From Luzula sylvatica (Eukaryota; Streptophyta; Magnoliopsida; Poales; Juncaceae), in the NCBI GenBank assembly GCA_946800325.1, contig OX326957.1:60471070-60535069 (forward strand): a stretch of DNA of 64,000 nucleotides. The letters run 5' to 3'. Positions 52,339 through 63,536 of this stretch are shown here, in pieces; the first letter of the stretch is position 1, and each line of letters begins with the position of its first letter. The notes below the pieces were generated by a model. The model did no database searches. It saw only the letters and a list, made by a program, of their open reading frames with translations, and was not told where the DNA came from. The position numbers and the translations under genes were made by a program.

Positions 52339-52822
52339 ATAACATTTATACAATTAATTCAAATTATACATGATTAATATTCAAAATTCAGCAATACCAA
52401 ATAAATTTCAAAATAAACTAAAAATATATATTCAAAATTATAACATAAATTGCATAAAAATACAATAAAGTAAATCGTGGAGCCTAGAGTTTAAAGTTGC
52501 AATTATAATTGGTGGATACGAGAAATGAGAAGAAAATCACGCACAGAAAAAAAAATAAAGAGGAACTCCTGCCAACAAAATCAATGTGAAAAATATTGTG
52601 AAATAGTGTGCCGGCCCAAAAATAAATGTTACAATAAATCGTGATTCGAGTTCAAATCGGTCCAAACCGGTCTATATCAGTCCATATAGGTCCATAACGT
52701 TATATATATTGATCGACTGATTTATTCAATCGATATTGGACATATCGTAACAGACATATACCAATTAACAATATAAAACCGACCTATCAGTGCATATGAA
52801 TGATATTTAGAACACTAGTCAT
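52139..52822. repeat. Interspersed repeat, copy 2, with (TA)n core
   Basis: This is the homologue of 28860-29375 (shared 'caaaattcagcaataccaaa', 'tataacataaat', 'gtgccggccc', 'tccatataggtccataa', 'gatatttagaacact'). The ends are weakly inverted: left 'atgttacaaatatcat', right reverse complement 'gtgttctaaatatcatt'. A (TA)n run of about 66 bases at 52269-52335 has expanded inside this copy only. Confidence 0.6.
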
Positions 52823-53050
52823 GGGCATATACACACAAATCATTCATATTATATATTTACACAAAATTAACTCATACGAATAAGTCAAATGAATACATTT
52901 ATATTTATAATAAACAACACAATTATATTATAATTATAATTATAATGACTCTTAAGTGCCTTACTATTTGGACAGCCTTTTAACATAATTAATTCACAAG
53001 CCTGGTTCAATCGAACTCCTAATTTTCGGATTATAACAGATCCAAACTAA

Positions 53051-53752
<702 letters not shown>

Positions 53753-54289
53753 ATTTATTTCGTGATTGGTGGTTTGATGTAGAAAGATTGATGTTTGGTA
53801 TTTGGATGTCTGTTTTGTTTTGAAGTTTTGAATGAAATATGATGGTTTTAATGTAATTATGTTCAGAAATTATTTTCCTCTATTTGTTTTTTATGCCATT
53901 AGAATTATTTTGGTAACACTGAATCTTTTTAAAAAATAATTTTACATTACAAAGTCTGTAGTGTAGGTGTTGATTTCAAAATGATAGTAATTGTAAAAAA
54001 TTCAATGAAAAAATTGCAATAGATGGGGGACATGATCCCTCTTTCTATTTTTCTAAAAAAAAAAAAGTGGATTTCAAAGTTCGAAATGTACTTCAAATTT
54101 AAAATTTAATAATCTTTGATTATTCCGGAAATATTGAATCACAGATTTTAATCAGGAATTTGTCTTGCTTCCATCTTCTCGAGCACTTTTGAATTTTTTT
54201 TTTTTTGTTGATAAAAATGAAGAGGCCCACAAATCCCACTTCTTTCGTTACTTTCAAGAATTTTACAAAAAACCCCATATACAATTTAG
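53753..54289. other. H3 3' flank and spacer
   Basis: The first 130 bases are T-rich and likely the H3 3' UTR. The rest is AT-rich with poly(A) and poly(T) runs. No gene seen. Confidence 0.45.
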
Positions 54290-54406
54290 TTTTTATTAGG
54301 AAAATTTTGATTTGGAGACTCAAATAGTTTAGAATTAATTAAAATAGACATGTTAGTTTGGAAATGCAAAAAAAAAAAAAGACTCGACTTTGAAAAATTG
54401 AGAGGT
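54290..54406 (+). repeat. Repeat related to the 14.2/19.1-kb foldback arms
   Basis: It shares 'ttttgatttggagactcaaa', 'aattaaaatagac', 'agtttggaaatgc' and 'gactcgactttgaaaaattg' with the minus strand of 62490-62620 and, more loosely, with the foldback arms. hAT element C is inserted at its end. Confidence 0.55.
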
Positions 54407-54414
54407 GGTGAAAT

Positions 54415-55014
54415 TAGGGGTGTCAACGGTTCGGATCCGGTTCGGATAGTGGTCATACCAGATCCATATCCATATTGTCGGATCCGGATACGGTTCGGAT
54501 AATAAACGGATACGGATACGTTTCGGATATTGTCGGATACGAATACGGATATGGTTCTGTTTCGTATATTAAAACGGATATTATGTTATCATAACGTAAC
54601 TTACTTTTTAGCTATAAATATATATAATTTGCGACATGAACGATAAATATGATTATATTTAAACATAATTTTACGATTGTGAGTTAAATCATTTACAAAT
54701 CATTAATTTGTATATGATTTTTCAACTAATATCAAATATAATACATAAAAATAATATATAATATGAGTATCCGGATCCGATTTCGGATACTCGAATCTAG
54801 TTTCGAGTATCCGGATCCTAAAAATACCCGGATCCGGAACACGGATCCGGTTCCCGCACCAAAACCGAATATCGAATCCGGTTCCGGATCTTAAAATTAG
54901 CAACCAGATCCATATCCGGATCCACTCGGATTCGGATATTTTTTTCGAATCCGGATATTTTTTCGGATACGGTTCGGGTCGGTTCGGGCAATATCCACAC
55001 CATTGACATCCCTA
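54415..55014. mobile_element. hAT-type non-autonomous element C
   Basis: The 8-bp duplication GGTGAAAT (54407-54414 and 55015-55022) flanks ends TAGGGGTGTCAACGGTTCGG and the reverse complement of TAGGGATGTCAATGG. The element is 600 bases, with subterminal arrays of CGGATCCGG, GGATACGG and TTTCGGATA motifs and an AT-rich, non-coding centre. It is closely related to element A (39404-39978). Confidence 0.93.
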
Positions 55015-55022
55015 GGTGAAAT

Positions 55023-55742
55023 GCTAATATTTCACTCCATTTGTCCCTTGTATATCCAATATTTATATTATTAAAAAGAATCAATAGAAAAATTGTATTT
55101 TATTGTTAAATCATATATAATCATATTTTTAAAAAAAATAAACGTGTGTCTATTAATTTAATAAAATGATATTAATAGTATTTTATTTCGCAAAAAACAA
55201 TTATTTTTCAAAAATATTGTGTACAAGAAGGTATTTCATTTAAAACATAAGATTATATTCTCGTTGTGTTAATTTGAACAATTTTTCACATTTTTTTTAT
55301 AATATCTTTTTTGAAATATGTCTTTTTAATTATATAATTATCATTTTAATATAATTTATAATATTTCTATCATTTTGAAAATAATTGCAAAATTAAAATT
55401 ATATTTCAAACCATTTATGATTTTCTACAAATTAGTAATGATACAAATATTTGTGTTTTCCTACAAATATATTTGGTTTAAAACACAAGTGAGTGCCGGT
55501 TACAAATATTTGTAGAAAACCGCAAATGATTTAAAATATAATTTATTTCTTCAAATATTTTTAAAAATGATAAAAATACTATAAATTATTTAAAAATAAT
55601 AATTATGTTTTACAAAATTCAAGACATAATGTCAAAAATAATATTATAAAAAAATGCAATATGATTTTTTCAAATTAAAACAATGAAAATATAATCTTAT
55701 ACTAAAATTTAATAATTTTTGTATAAAATATTTTTGAATATA
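55023..55742. other. AT-rich spacer, nothing recognised
   Basis: Very AT-rich DNA up to the copia target site. 'caaatatttgtagaaaac' and near variants recur around 55440-55530 in both orientations. No gene seen. Confidence 0.5.
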
Positions 55743-55747
55743 TGAAT

Positions 55748-56343
55748 TGTAGGGTTACGCACACGATTATCATAGTGTGCAGCGGAAATTAGTCTCGCAT
55801 GCGTAACCTAATTCTACCGGGATCACGCCCTAAAACCAACGAAAAAGGAAGAGTTTCGGAGAATTACCTCGTACAAGTTAGTACGTGTCGATTACTTCTC
55901 CAAATCCGTGAACCTTCTCCAAAGAATGCTAGTGCAGTCCCTCTACTCGTGTCCACCTTGATTTCGACCGATCGGAAATCACCAACGCCGTTCTAGTCGA
56001 CGTCACGATTGAATCTCTCAAATCCTTTTCTCAATTCTCCCTCTCAATCTCTCAGATCTAATCTGAATTCTGTGGAAGAAGAAGAAGAGAAACGACGGCT
56101 CAAAACCCTAGGTTAGAAAAAGACTTAACCTAAAACGAAATCAGAATTTCATATATATAGAACTTAAGTCCGTTCTGAACGCACTTTAAGTGTGCGTTCG
56201 AACGCACACTGTTCTGACTTCAGATAGGAAAGTCCGTTCGAACGCACTCCAAGTTCGTTCCGAACGGACATACTTCTGACAGCAGATTTGTCTATTTATA
56301 TATAAATTCTTCCAAGTTAATTCTTAAGCCATATTTTCTTTCA
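55748..56343 (-). repeat. 3' LTR of the copia element
   Basis: 596 bases, TG...CA ends, 3' LTR because the element reads leftwards. It differs from the 5' LTR only by G versus A near base 54 of the plus-strand copy (55801). Confidence 0.95.
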
Positions 56344-56356
56344 AACTCCCTCTTGG
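56344..56356 (-). other. Polypurine tract
   Basis: The minus strand reads CCAAGAGGGAGTT directly before the 3' LTR, the purine-rich primer site for plus-strand DNA synthesis. Confidence 0.8.
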
Positions 56357-57575
56357 ATTAAGACTTAATCAACTTGGCCATATGTCCAACATATGTCGTG
56401 AGATCTAATCACACGTGATTCCATTTTGTTTGTCCAACAAACTTATTGGTGAGCATTATCTTGAGAATCCGATATATTACGAAATCTTGGTGTGACCTTG
56501 TAGGTTCGTCTAAGACTGGCAGTGGATATGGCAGCATTCCACAAGGTATTGCGAGCACTAGACTGCCGTTAATACCTACCCAGAATTAGCACGAAAAAGG
56601 TGGAGAACACCTTTATGAAGATGAAGTACATCTTCATGCCTAACTCAGATAAGTGTTACTAGTCCTCTTGTTCGCGATATCTTCCGATCAAAAGAGTCAC
56701 GGTGAAGCCTAAGACTTCAAGTCATCCTCTATTCTTTTTGATCAGATATACTCTTTCCCGATAAGAATTAGATTGATAATTACAATGCGAACTCCATGAG
56801 TTCCATCGAGCTTGGCCAAGCATTTCATCAATCTCAATTCACTCGAGGGGCCCGAGAGATATCTCCCTCTATCCTTTTTCAAGGTTAGAAAGGAACAATT
56901 CCTATCTTGCAATCTCACATCCTTTGCCTATGCTAAAAACAATACCCAATAGTAATCACTGCTACACAGTTACGCGTAGGGTCAATTATATCAAAGCATT
57001 GCCTTTTCACATACTAGGTATCCATGAGATCACTCAAGTATGAAGAACTAAAACGCACTATCTGGATATGAGTTCGTCTCCAATGACTCTGACCATGTCA
57101 CAAACTCATATAGTGGTCTGTCCAATATACGATGCCGCGTATATCCATATTCTAGAATCGACGCTACCGTCCCAGATCAGTAAAACCTGATCATCTCATC
57201 TACGAATATGCTAGTGTATGTAAAAGTCTCCATTCAGTGAATGGACTACCTGGTTCAAACCTATGAACAACTTTATACACCAGGGACGTTTTAGAATTAT
57301 ATTCATTCCGTTTAGTGGTTTTACTATCATTCAGTTGACGAATCAATATGCCAGACTATGGCCATGCAACATATTATTCTCAACTGACTCGCTGCACTAA
57401 ACTAGAATAAAATTCAAGGTCTATCCGATTATTATAATCGAATAACCTCTCACACACTTTCTTGTTATTTAAAAATTTTGAAATATGAAGGTTTAGGTCA
57501 TATTATGAATAGTAATATAGATATCTGTTTCTCAAACAAATACAATCCAAATAACAGGCCTAGGGCATAATAAAT

Positions 57576-57688
57576 GTTCTCCCACTTGCACTAAACTGAT
57601 GGAATCCCCTTATGCAATGAGAAACATAAATGTTCTCCCACTTGCACTAGGCTGATCGAATCCCCTTATGCAATGAGAAACATAAATA
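57576..57688. repeat. Tandem 57-bp duplication in the copia 3' region
   Basis: Two adjacent copies of a unit beginning 'aaatgttctcccacttgcac' and ending 'atgcaatgagaaacat' differ at a few bases. On the element strand this holds GTGCAAGTGGGAG, the kind of sequence normally found next to the copia polypurine tract. Confidence 0.8.
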
Positions 57689-57839
57689 AAACACCCAATC
57701 TAACACTACGATAGATATCCCTATCCTATCGCCCTAGCATGCTGCTCATGCTTGGCACGTGATAGTGCTCGTAAATGGATCGGCCACGTTATTATCAGTA
57801 GGTATCTTTATTATTTTCACGTCACTTCTCTTCCTAATC

Positions 57840-58460
57840 TAACGAATCAAGTGGTACGCCGGAATACATGTTTGGACCTGTGATGCGCTCGCGGTTCCTT
57901 GGATTGTACTATTGCTCCGTTATAGTCACAATATACATCCATGGGATCCGAGATGCTTGGCAAAATGCCAAGTTCCATCACGAACTGTCGTAGCTAGACA
58001 GTCTCCTTTGCGGCTTCCGAAGCCGCGATGTATTCCGCTTCAGTTGTAGAATCAGCCACCGTCTTCTGTTTGGATCTTTTCCAAACAACAGCTCCCCAAT
58101 GGAGCGTGAAGACATAACCACTTGTTTACCATCCAATGGTAACTCAGAATTTTGTTCCATACTAACTTGTTCACTATGTGGTTCTCGAATTTCTTCGAGA
58201 TCAATTTTTACTCCCACTGGCTTGATGATCTAGGAATTTCTTCTCTAAGAAGTATTCTCGTCAAACCACGAAAACCTTGTGTTCGCTAGGCAAGTAAAAT
58301 TAGTATCCTCGGGATACCCCACAAATAAACATTTGTTAGATCTTGGCTCAAGTTTGACGTCTGTCTCACAGCCCCAAATTTTAAGATAAGACAATAATGG
58401 CACCATGCCATGCCATAATTCATATGGTGTCTTTTCAAAATGATTTGGACGGAACTTTAT
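57840..58460 (-). pseudogene. Copia pol remnant: post-integrase and RNase H, RT deleted
   Basis: Downstream of the main frame the minus strand encodes KTPYELWHG and then LKIWGC and NKCLFVGYPEDT (the region after the integrase core), followed by IDLEEIREPHSEQ. At about 58135 this passes directly into the RNase H end: [20 protein letters not shown], then [18 protein letters not shown] with the family's DSTTEAEY motif, and later YCDYNGAIVQSKEP. The whole RT domain, normally 200-250 aa with a YVDD motif, is absent between them. Stops and frame changes are present. Confidence 0.88.
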
Positions 58461-60353
58461 TCAGTAATGAGCAGTTGTTTGAGGAGCTAAACCCCAAAAT
58501 GACTTTGGCAAATCCGTTCGACTCATCATCGATCGAACCATGTATAACAAGGTCCGATTCCTCCTCTCGGACACTCCATTCCATTGGGGTGTACCGGGTG
58601 GAGTCCATTGTGATACTATACCACAATCTCGAAGATAGTCCTCAAACTCATAGCTCAAGTATTCACCACCTCGATCCGATCGAATGGCTTTTACTTTCTT
58701 GCCCAGTTGAAGTTCTACTTCGTGTTGAAACTCTTTGAATTTCTCAAAAGTTTCACTTTTGTGACGCATTAAGTATATATAATCATATCTACTATAATCG
58801 TCAGTAAAAGTCACAAAGTAGCGATACTCATTTCTAGCCTCGACACTCATCGGTCCACATACATCGGAATGTATGAGAGCCAACACAACTTTCGATCTTT
58901 CTCCTTTCTTGGAGAAAGGTGTCTTTGTCATCTTATCCATCAAACAAGATTCGCAATTTTCTATTGACTTTAAGTCAAAAGAATCTAGCATTCCATTCTT
59001 TTGGAGTCTAGCAATGCGTTTCTCGTTTATGTGTCCGAGACGACAATGCCATGAGTATGTTTCATTAGTTTGAGTATTTAAACGTTTAGTATTCATGTTA
59101 TAAATGGACTGATTATTGTCGTTATTTTCTAAATCCAAGACATATAGACCATTTTCATCTAGAACATTACTAAAGAAAATGTCATTCTTGCAAATAAAAC
59201 AATCATTAGTACCAATAACTAATTCATATCCATTCGCAACAAGTCTCGAAATAGAAATAATACTCCCACTCAAAGTAGGTACATAACAACAATTATTCAA
59301 AACGAATATAAGTCCATTTGGCAAAGTTAAATTATACGTCCCTTCGGCTAATGCTGCTACTCGAGCTCCATTCCCGACGCGTAAATCAACTTCACCACGA
59401 ATCAACGATCTTCTACTTCTTAGGCCCTGCATATTATTACAAATATGAGTCCCACATCCAGTGTCCAACACCCATGATGATGAAGTAAAGAAATAAGATT
59501 CGATAACAAAAATACCTGATGCCGGTGTGTCCAAGGAAGCGGTCTTTTGCTTGCTCTCCCTCAGGAAGATCTCGCAATCACGCTTCCAATGCCCCTCCTT
59601 GAGGCAGTGGAAACACTTCTTGTCATCCTTGCTCATAGGCTTAGGCGCAACCTTGTTGCCCTTTGCCTTCTTGTTTTTGTTCCGATTGCTTGGACTCTTC
59701 CCTTCAACCACCAATACCTCCGAAGTCCTAGACTTCTTGTAATGTGGTTTCATGTCATTTTCGTATGTTCTCAGCATTGCGAAAAGTTGGGGAATAGTCC
59801 TTTGCATGTCTAACATGTGGAAATGCGAAATGAACGAATCAAAACTCGGTGGCAGCGACAACATGATCAAATCAGTTTGTAACTCCATTTCGAATTTCAT
59901 TCCAAGCCTCTCAAGATGATCGAAATATCCTTTCATCTTGAGAAGGTGGGAGCTAACGGGCGTACCATCTTGCATCTTGCATTGCGTCGCATTGCCAAGA
60001 GCTTGATACTTCTCCACCCTTGCTTGAACCTGAAACATCTCCCTGAGTTGTTTCATAATCTCGTATGCATCCTGTTTCTCAAACTGGATTTGATATTCAG
60101 GAGTCATAGTAGCCAACATGAGGCATGTGACATCATTCGAATCGTCCATCATGGTCGTATATTCGAATATGGCATCCCCAGTTGCGTCATCCCCTGGCAC
60201 AGGAGGGATAGGCGTCTCCAAGACATGTGCCTTTCCTTCCTGTTTCAGAACGAATCCCAGATTCCTCTGCCAGTCGAGAAAGTTCTTTCCGTTCATTCGT
60301 TCCCTTTCCAAAATGGAACGCAAACTAAAGCGGTTACTAGTTGGTAAAGCCAT
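58461..60353 (-). pseudogene. Copia gag-protease-integrase reading frame (630 aa)
   Basis: An open frame encodes, in order, gag (MALPTSNRFSLRSILERERM; LDWQRNLGFVL; about residues 1-240), a CCHC zinc knuckle CFHCLKEGHWKRDC (about 246-259), an aspartic protease with WVLDTGCGTHIC (about 292-303), a GAG-pre-integrase H/C domain (WHCRLGHINEKR...CESC) and the integrase core with HSDVCGP, FTDDYSRY and the Glu in GVSERRNRTLL. The frame stops right after the integrase core (58461-58463), where the sequence shows small frame-shifting changes, and the RT that should follow is deleted. Gag, protease and integrase look functional on paper, but the element cannot copy itself. Confidence 0.92.
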
Positions 60354-61685
60354 GAATTCTACAATTTTGAAAAATAATGTAATTAATAACGTGGTCTTTC
60401 ATATATTAAAATTCATTTTTAAATAACTTGAAATACCCATTATTTTATCATTTCAAATAGCCCCCACTATTGAAACGGAGATTTGATACCTTAAATCTCA
60501 TAATGGACAAGATCCCTATTTAACGTATTTCTAAGGTGACTATGGCCAACCACTCAGAAAATACGTCACGTCGGGTAAGACGGTGTCCAATCATCTCCAA
60601 GACGATTCTTGCTTTATTCGTGAGGTCCGGTATTGAGTCCAACTCAAAACCAGAGTGTGTGTACCTCACTCCTTGCCCCCAAATCCTAGCCTAGCTAGCG
60701 AATTGGTCAAGTCCAAACCACAAGTGGAGTATCATTCAATCAGCGAATTGACATGCCAGACTATGGCCATGCAACACATCAATTCCTAATCAATGCATGC
60801 CTTCCTTGCTACGCACGTGTAAATCTGTGCCAGACTATGGCCATGCAACACAGATAAACAAACACTAGTCTTGAAGGTTCCACTTTGGGAGGCAATTGAG
60901 TTGATAATAACGTGGGAGGATTTTTCTTTTTAAAATCATTTATTTTATTCATTCACAATAATAAATAAAATAATGGTATAGCATATAGGCCTTTTAGTTT
61001 TATGAGCAATCATAAAACCCTAAAATTCCCAACCCTAAAACCCAAGATGATTCATTGCTTCATGTGAAGATCCAATCTTCGTGTCGTGTCGTCTTCGTTT
61101 CGTCTTGCCTTGAAGGTCCTTCTTCAAAACTAAACCTATTTTATTTTATTACAACTTTGGAAGACTCACCGGTCCCCACATAATTAAATAAAATACAATT
61201 TGGAAAGCTCACCGGCCCCCACACAACACACATTACAAGCAACACAAACAATCATCCCCGTTTTAGGCTATATGCTATACCGTATCGAATTTATAAATTG
61301 GAAATTTTAAAATTATTGGGCATTTTTGACAGAAAAAAAAATTGGTTGTCCAGAAAATTGTTCGAACGATCGCAACTCCAAGTTCGATCGAGAAACGTCA
61401 GAAAAAAAAATTTCAAAATTTTTACTCTTTTTTTTTTTTTTTTTTTTTTGAACCAGAAATAGGTCCGTTCGAACGCAACTCCAAGTTCGTTCGAACAGAT
61501 CAGTCCGTTCGAACCGAACACTAGGTTCGTTCGACCAGACCAGTTCGTTCGAACGCAACTCCAAGTTCGTTCGAACGAACCCTATTCTGCCAGCTTTTCT
61601 AATTTCTGAAATTCAGCCCTAAAATTCTAAAATTTCCTAAATTCGAATTAAAACATCGATTTTCGATGGTTTTAAACGAGCGATT
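60354..61685 (-). other. Copia 5' leader
   Basis: About 1.3 kb of leader lies between the primer-binding site and gag. It contains two copies of CCAGACTATGGCCATGCAAC (60756-60775, 60830-60849), also found once in the 3' region (57351-57370). Near the primer-binding site (61355-61585) it has an array of short palindromes built on GTTCGAAC. No coding domain. Confidence 0.8.
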
Positions 61686-61698
61686 GCTCTGATACCAC
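61686..61698 (-). other. Primer-binding site (initiator Met-tRNA)
   Basis: The minus strand reads GTGGTATCAGAGC directly after the 5' LTR, complementary to the 3' end of initiator Met-tRNA, as is standard for copia elements. Confidence 0.92.
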
Positions 61699-62294
61699 TG
61701 TAGGGTTACGCACACGATTATCATAGTGTGCAGCGGAAATTAGTCTCGCATACGTAACCTAATTCTACCGGGATCACGCCCTAAAACCAACGAAAAAGGA
61801 AGAGTTTCGGAGAATTACCTCGTACAAGTTAGTACGTGTCGATTACTTCTCCAAATCCGTGAACCTTCTCCAAAGAATGCTAGTGCAGTCCCTCTACTCG
61901 TGTCCACCTTGATTTCGACCGATCGGAAATCACCAACGCCGTTCTAGTCGACGTCACGATTGAATCTCTCAAATCCTTTTCTCAATTCTCCCTCTCAATC
62001 TCTCAGATCTAATCTGAATTCTGTGGAAGAAGAAGAAGAGAAACGACGGCTCAAAACCCTAGGTTAGAAAAAGACTTAACCTAAAACGAAATCAGAATTT
62101 CATATATATAGAACTTAAGTCCGTTCTGAACGCACTTTAAGTGTGCGTTCGAACGCACACTGTTCTGACTTCAGATAGGAAAGTCCGTTCGAACGCACTC
62201 CAAGTTCGTTCCGAACGGACATACTTCTGACAGCAGATTTGTCTATTTATATATAAATTCTTCCAAGTTAATTCTTAAGCCATATTTTCTTTCA
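61699..62294 (-). repeat. 5' LTR of the copia element, with promoter
   Basis: 596 bases, TG...CA ends. A TATA-like TTATATATAAATAG lies about 40 bases into the LTR on the minus strand (about 62242-62257). GTTCGAAC-type palindromes are also present at about 62130-62220. Confidence 0.95.
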
Positions 62295-62299
62295 TGAAT

Positions 62300-62428
62300 T
62301 TTATTTGCGAAATAAAATACTATTATATATATTTTTAGTAAGGAACACAATCATTATCAGAGAAAATATTATTAAGATTTAGTAAGGAAATATAATATTT
62401 TTTAAAATTTTGTTAAAAATGTAAATGT

Positions 62429-62466
<38 letters not shown>

Positions 62467-63488
62467 GGATGCAATATGGGATGAAATGTCAGCAAAAAAT
62501 AAGTTTGACAAATTATCAACTTTTCAAAAGTCGAAAGTGTTTTTTTTTTCTGTATTTACAATCTATTTGGTCTATTTTGATTAATTTCAAATTCAATGAG
62601 TCTAGAAACCAAAATTTCTCTTTTTTATTATCCAACATGGAATAAACACCCTTGAGACTTTAAAATTGTACTTTTGACAAAACTTAGAACACTTTCGAAA
62701 AGTTATTAACAAAAAACCCAAGTTTCAAAAATATTTTAACAAAAAACTAGACCTTCGAAAAGTTTTTTAATTTTGTTTACATATTGAAAAGTTAATAACA
62801 TGTCTCACTCTCTTGGTTTCTCAAGCTGTCTCTCTCAATTTCTAAAATATTTTAAAATATGTATTGTGTGATTGTGTCCCCATATTTCACCTAAACATCA
62901 TTTACAGAATGATATACATAATTAAATATATTAATATATAGTTAGCAAATTAATAAATAAATGTAAATTGTTCTACATGTTATTGTTCACCATATCTTAA
63001 TTAATATATGATATGTTACCAGGATTTAATATTCTCATATTATCGCATTCGTATCGTATTAGATGCGATATTTGTAGTTGAATCATTGCGACATAGTATG
63101 TATCCGATAATATTTTGTAACGAAGTAAAATAACATAATTGTACAACCAAACTACCAAAATACCAAATTAACAAGTAATATTATATTTTTTTACAAGTAC
63201 ATTAATAGCAAATAATATTTTTTTATCATATAATAATTTATTCACATTATAACTTTCTTGAAAATTATATGTAATAATTATTGTTTTAAATAATATTTGT
63301 TTCCCAAGATTTATTCAAATGACATACTACAAAGTAAAATCAAGATTATAATTTAAAAGTCTCCATATAAAACATATAATACATATAATAGCTCTATTCC
63401 ACCTAGTAGTTCTTTATTTTGGACCAATTTACCTATTATTATTATTATTATTATTATTATTATGTTAATTATTTTTATTATTATTAAC

Positions 63489-63536
<48 letters not shown>

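Larger units (their letters stand above)
55748..62294 (-). mobile_element. Young Ty1/copia retrotransposon lacking RT
   Basis: A 6547-base element in minus orientation is flanked by the 5-bp duplication TGAAT (55743-55747 and 62295-62299). Its two 596-base LTRs differ at a single base in my alignment. The primer-binding site matches initiator Met-tRNA and a polypurine tract is present. The coding part runs gag, zinc knuckle, protease and integrase, then jumps to the RNase H region, so reverse transcriptase is missing. A long 5' leader (60354-61698) and about 1.5 kb of non-coding sequence before the 3' LTR are retained. It is a recent insertion and must have depended on RT from another copy, or lost its RT very soon after inserting. 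Confidence 0.94.

Noticed and set aside
59527..60347. Plus-strand frames opposite the copia gag
   Set aside because: Antisense shadows of gag; the minus strand has the zinc knuckle and protease motifs.
61291..61564. Frames with poly-Lys and repeated FERT/RSNEL peptides
   Set aside because: They come from a poly(T) run and the GTTCGAAC palindrome array in the copia leader, a non-coding region.
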